A stretch of DNA of 64,000 nt from Physcomitrium patens (lineage: Eukaryota > Streptophyta > Bryopsida > Funariales > Funariaceae). This document shows, one piece after another, positions 60,931 to 64,000 of the stretch. The stretch spans positions 16,077,650-16,141,649 of the forward strand of contig NC_037254.1 of the NCBI RefSeq assembly GCF_000002425.4, read 5' to 3'. The position numbers were made by a program, and so were the translations under genes. The notes under the pieces are model-generated. The model searched no databases. It saw nothing but the letters and a program-made list of their open reading frames with translations, and was not told the origin of the DNA. How positions within the stretch are numbered: position 1 is the first letter of the stretch; every line of letters starts with the position of its first letter.

Positions 60931-61242
60931 CAATGTTCTATAGGATCTTCAAAAATGTATTGACTTTGCACAATATGTATCTTAACTTGCAAGGCAAGTT
61001 TTTTATATAGATGCCACATAGTTAGCTTGTTCCACAAGCTACCAACATGTGTGGCACGTGGTTAACTTGTTGATCAAGTTTCTAACCTACCAATCAAGTA
61101 TAAATACTTGTAAAGTCAAAACAGTATCTATGAAGCTTCTAGGAAGCTTGTCTAAAAGATATTATAAAATTAATCTATGTTTATGTACTTCTACCTATTC
61201 ATATCACTTAAGTAAGAATCATAGTAAATATATGTCGTGACA
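60931..61242 (-). repeat. 5' LTR of C, second part
   Basis: It continues the C LTR after D, aligns with 27500-27812 and ends GTCGTGACA. It is followed by the duplication gaaac. Confidence 0.88.
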
Positions 61243-61826
61243 GAAACGTGTAGTAGTAGAATATTGTTGATACAACATGTAAGAGTGGTAGAAGATATCT
61301 ATGTAGTAAAAAAAAAATGGTGTCTATTTTGCAATGTTAGGATAAGAGTATTTGCTTTAGGAAAACACAAGATGTATAGATGCAACTACATATGGTTAAA
61401 TAATACCCTTCATTCAAATAAACTGTATTACTTCATAGTTTTAATAATATGTGAGAGTTGTCATCCTTTTTTCACCGAACTAGGCACCATAGCTCTATAT
61501 TTCATTAGATTTGAGCATCAAATGACTATTTGGAGAGCTACTCAATTCATATATATATACATCAAATTCTACTTCTTAAATTTTTTAATAACTTATTTTG
61601 TTAATAAAAAAAGTTAATAATCATATTAATATGATACAATTGACTCTTCTTTATCCAAAAATTCACTCCTTCTTCATACTAACTTCTCTTGGAGTAAAAA
61701 AGAGCACTTTGAAAAGCTTAAAAAGATAAGAACTACTTCTTAAAATCTCCAAATAAAATACTAAAAATACTATAAAAAAAACTACCAAAAAAAATATTGA
61801 AGAAGTCCTTAAAGAGAGACTAATTC
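61243..61826. other. AT-rich sequence, no gene
   Basis: Pre-insertion flank of element C. A 126-codon open frame crossing the C LTR edge (61237-61617) is not supported, because it begins inside the LTR and has no recognisable similarity. Confidence 0.6.
61686..61786. repeat. Left copy of a direct repeat flanking an LTR-like block
   Basis: About 100 bp beginning CTTGGAGTAAAAAAGAGC. It matches 62332-62420 with several mismatches and short indels. The two lie on either side of the N-like block at 61827-62276. Confidence 0.55.
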
Positions 61827-62276
61827 TATCATAGATACACTATATAGGAGACCAAACAAGAAGTTGAACAAAAGATTTTTAACAAAAAAACTAGCAAAAA
61901 TTTGTTTAAATAAGATGAATACAAGATTAATACCAAGAGAGGTAAGCTACAACTCAAAAAAATATCTTGTCGAGATTGAAGATCTCCTCAACATCAACTC
62001 CATATATATTAGGTATTATGAAGCTTCTCAAGAAGTTTTCATATTGCTTGAAGATGATGCAATCCTAGGAAGCTTCTCAAATAATTTCTTTAATTCTCCT
62101 AAAACTCTCAAGAATCTATTAAAATATTTTAATAATCTTTTAGAACTTTCTAAAATATTTTAGAAATATTTAGAATCTTTAATTAAATTATTTTAAGAAT
62201 CTTTTGAAACTATCTAGAACCTAATAGAATATTTTAAAAATATTTCCAAAAATCTTCTTATTAGATGCTTGTAACA
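61827..62276. mobile_element. Diverged copy of the N LTR
   Basis: It aligns in order with the solo LTR at 44577-45048: AAGAAGTTGAACAA, GAGATTGAAGATCTCCTC, TATGAAGCTTCTCAAGAAG and AGGAAGCTTCTCAA are all recognisable. The likely ends are TATCATAGATAC and TTGTAACA. A 99-codon open frame over it (61864-62163) is a by-product of the repeat. No target duplication is clear. Confidence 0.6.
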
Positions 62277-62331
62277 AGCTCTTTCTTCATTTTAGAACAT
62301 CCTTCATCTTGATATCCTCTTTCTTTGGAGT

Positions 62332-62420
62332 AAGTAAGAGCTTTTTGAAAAGCTAACAAAAAAAAGAACCACCTCTTAAAATTTCCAAATAAATGCTATA
62401 AATACTATAAAAAAATCTCC
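62332..62420. repeat. Right copy of the direct repeat
   Basis: It begins CTTTGGAGTAAGTAAGAGC and is the partner of 61686-61786. Confidence 0.55.
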
Positions 62421-63383
62421 TAAGGAATGATTAGGTATTTCTAAAAAAAGATAGTTCAAACAAAAGAGAAGGAGAGAAGGATCCAAAAGTCAACATAAGC
62501 CCAGGTTTCTTTATCTTAGTACCATACTACTCTATCTCAAGTCCATAACAACCTATTTTGACTTATCTTTGGAAAAAAACTATTAATATCTATTAATATC
62601 TTCTTCTTTTTTTTCTTCTTCTTCTTCTTCTTCTTTCTTTTAATTTATTCTTTTTTTTCTATTTCTTTATTACAAATCAAATTCTTATAATTTTTTACCT
62701 TATTTTTATATATTATACCACTTCTCAATATGACAATGGTCTCTTAGATTTATCTTATCACAAAAAAGGGAAGAAGAATAATGAAGAATACAACCAAAAC
62801 ATATTTTTATAATTCAAAGAAAATACATGCTTATTTAAAAAATCAAGGAATTAATTTATTTCTTAATAAATTGTAGCAATATTTGGAATTTCATAAAAAT
62901 ATAAACCAAAAAAATATCAATAAATATAAGTAACTTAAAGCTATTCATATATAATAATTTTGGAGATTGCTATTGTATATATATTACATAAAATTAATAA
63001 GAAAAAGATTATATTACATAATATATGGGATGTTTTTAAAATAATATCAAATAAATCTTTCAAGGATTTTAGAATACGACAAAAAGTAAAGCAATTAAAG
63101 CATGTAATGATTAGAAAATAAATTAGTAAAAAACATAATCTTATAAGGATTCACAAAGGCAACCAAAACCATAGATTATTATTCTTTAAGTAATTTTATA
63201 AAATACTAATAAAAAAGAAATGATCAAATTTCTAATTATCTACTAACTTTTAATTTATTTTTACTTAAAATATGTAATAAAATAATTCTAGGTCTTTTAT
63301 CTCTTAATAAATATGGTGAATCAATGTTATTTAGCCTTAGTTCTTGAATAGATAAATACTTAACAAATAAAAAAAATGATTCA

Positions 63384-63418
<35 letters not shown>

Positions 63419-63706
63419 AAGAAAGAGAGAGAGAGAGAGATGACATAATAACTTTTACAGAAAATTTTAAAAATATTACATACATCAAATCAAATTTTTA
63501 TAAAGAGTAATTAAATAAATTAAAGAAAAAAGAAAAAATAAAACTGATGCAAGAAATGAAATATAAGATTTTTACTGAGTGTTTTATAAAATTATCTTAT
63601 TTTTTTTAATAATAATATTAATAATTAAATAAAAAATAAATTATACAAGAGCAGAGTAGAAAAATATTAAATCAAAGCTAACTTAATTAATGAATTGTAA
63701 TTTAAA

Positions 63707-63708
<2 letters not shown>
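62421..63708. other. AT-rich sequence with microsatellites, no gene
   Basis: It contains a CTT-rich run at about 62600-62637, and a TA then GA run at about 63384-63440. No coding or RNA gene signal is seen. Confidence 0.65.

Positions 63709-63740
<32 letters not shown>
63709..63740. repeat. (AT)n microsatellite at the edge of the satellite
   Basis: About 16 AT dinucleotides run directly into the 20-bp tandem array. Confidence 0.9.
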
Positions 63741-63748
<8 letters not shown>

Positions 63749-64000
63749 TATATAATATATAATTTATTTATATAATATATAATTTATTTATATAATATAT
63801 AATTTATTTATATAATATATAATTTATTTATATAATATATAATTTATTTATAAAATATATAATTTATTTATATAACCTATAATTTATTTATATAACATAT
63901 AATTTATTTATATAACATATAATTTATTTATATAACATATAATTTATTTATATAACATATAATTTATTTATATAACATATCATTTATTTATATAATATAT
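63741..64000. repeat. 20-bp tandem satellite array, 13 units to the window end
   Basis: The unit is aatttatttatataatatat. Units 1-5 are identical. Unit 6 has TAAAATATAT, unit 7 TATAACCTAT, units 8-12 share TATAACATAT, and unit 13 begins CATTT. Phase is perfect for all 260 bp, and the array continues beyond the window. Confidence 0.95.

Larger units (their letters stand above)
27263..61242 (-). mobile_element. Chromovirus C, outermost element of a five-level nest
   Basis: C is a minus-strand element with its 3' LTR at 27263-27812 and its 5' LTR split into 32744-32980 and 60931-61242 by insertion of D. The split halves sum to 549 bp against 550 bp for the 3' LTR. The target duplication gaaac is exact at 27258-27262 and 61243-61247. 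Its own sequence is about 6.0 kb; the remainder is D and everything nested in D. The LTR pair differs at roughly one base in ten by eye, the highest of the nest. Confidence 0.9.

Noticed and set aside
61237..61617. 126-codon open frame as a gene
   Set aside because: It begins inside the LTR of element C and crosses the insertion point, so it did not exist before the insertion; no similarity recognised.
61864..62163. 99-codon open frame as a gene
   Set aside because: The DNA aligns with the solo LTR at 44577-45048; the frame is a by-product of a repeat.
63741..64000. CRISPR-like repeat array
   Set aside because: Units are directly abutting with no spacers, entirely AT, and the surroundings are eukaryotic.

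Overview
The window looks like nuclear DNA of a land plant, most likely a bryophyte or other early-diverging lineage. This is inference. It rests on an intron-containing A-type (plant-style) cytochrome P450, a three-exon Werner-like exonuclease gene, and dense plant-type Ty3/gypsy LTR retrotransposons whose primer sites match initiator-Met and Asp tRNAs. Nothing in it looks bacterial: there are no operons, ribosome sites or CRISPR arrays.

Layout. (1) 1-19207 is an AT-rich, heavily decayed pile of retrotransposons: an LTR with a telomere-like repeat (1-1410), chromovirus copies 'A' (1411-6016) and 'K' (6017-9872, split by the 2.1 kb solo LTR 'L'), a second-family element 'G' (9873-15620, minus strand), and truncated chromovirus pieces 'J' and 'M' (15621-19207). 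(2) 19208-25745 is a GC-richer gene island with two convergent genes: a nuclear-type 3'-5' exonuclease (plus strand, 19578-21629) and a P450 (minus strand, 22051-23950). It ends in about 1.8 kb of single-copy-looking sequence with no gene I can recognise. (3) 25746-27262 is featureless AT-rich DNA. (4) 27263-61242 is one five-deep nest of LTR retrotransposons. C (chromovirus, minus) contains D (same family, minus), which contains E (a different gag-bearing, pol-deleted family, minus), which contains F (a large gypsy-like family, plus), which contains B (a young chromovirus, plus). Each level is supported by LTR ends and target-site duplications: gaaac for C, catgg/catag for D, agatg for E, ccgc for F, ctggg for B. 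Two solo LTRs sit inside the nest, one in D (34276-36109) and one in the F gag gene (44577-45048). (5) 61243-64000 is AT-rich sequence with a diverged LTR copy, microsatellites and a 20-bp satellite array that runs off the window end.

The host genes show no obvious functional link beyond their tail-to-tail arrangement. The retroelement genes are all broken. Most premature stops I examined can be derived from Trp, Gln or Arg codons by one C-to-T or G-to-A change, and LTR pairs differ mostly by transitions, which suggests long-term methylation and deamination. The most interesting signals are the intact five-level nest with a roughly ordered age gradient, a previously unrecognised-looking 140-codon reading frame between the chromodomain and the 3' LTR of the chromovirus family, and LTRs that carry an internal telomere-like minisatellite.
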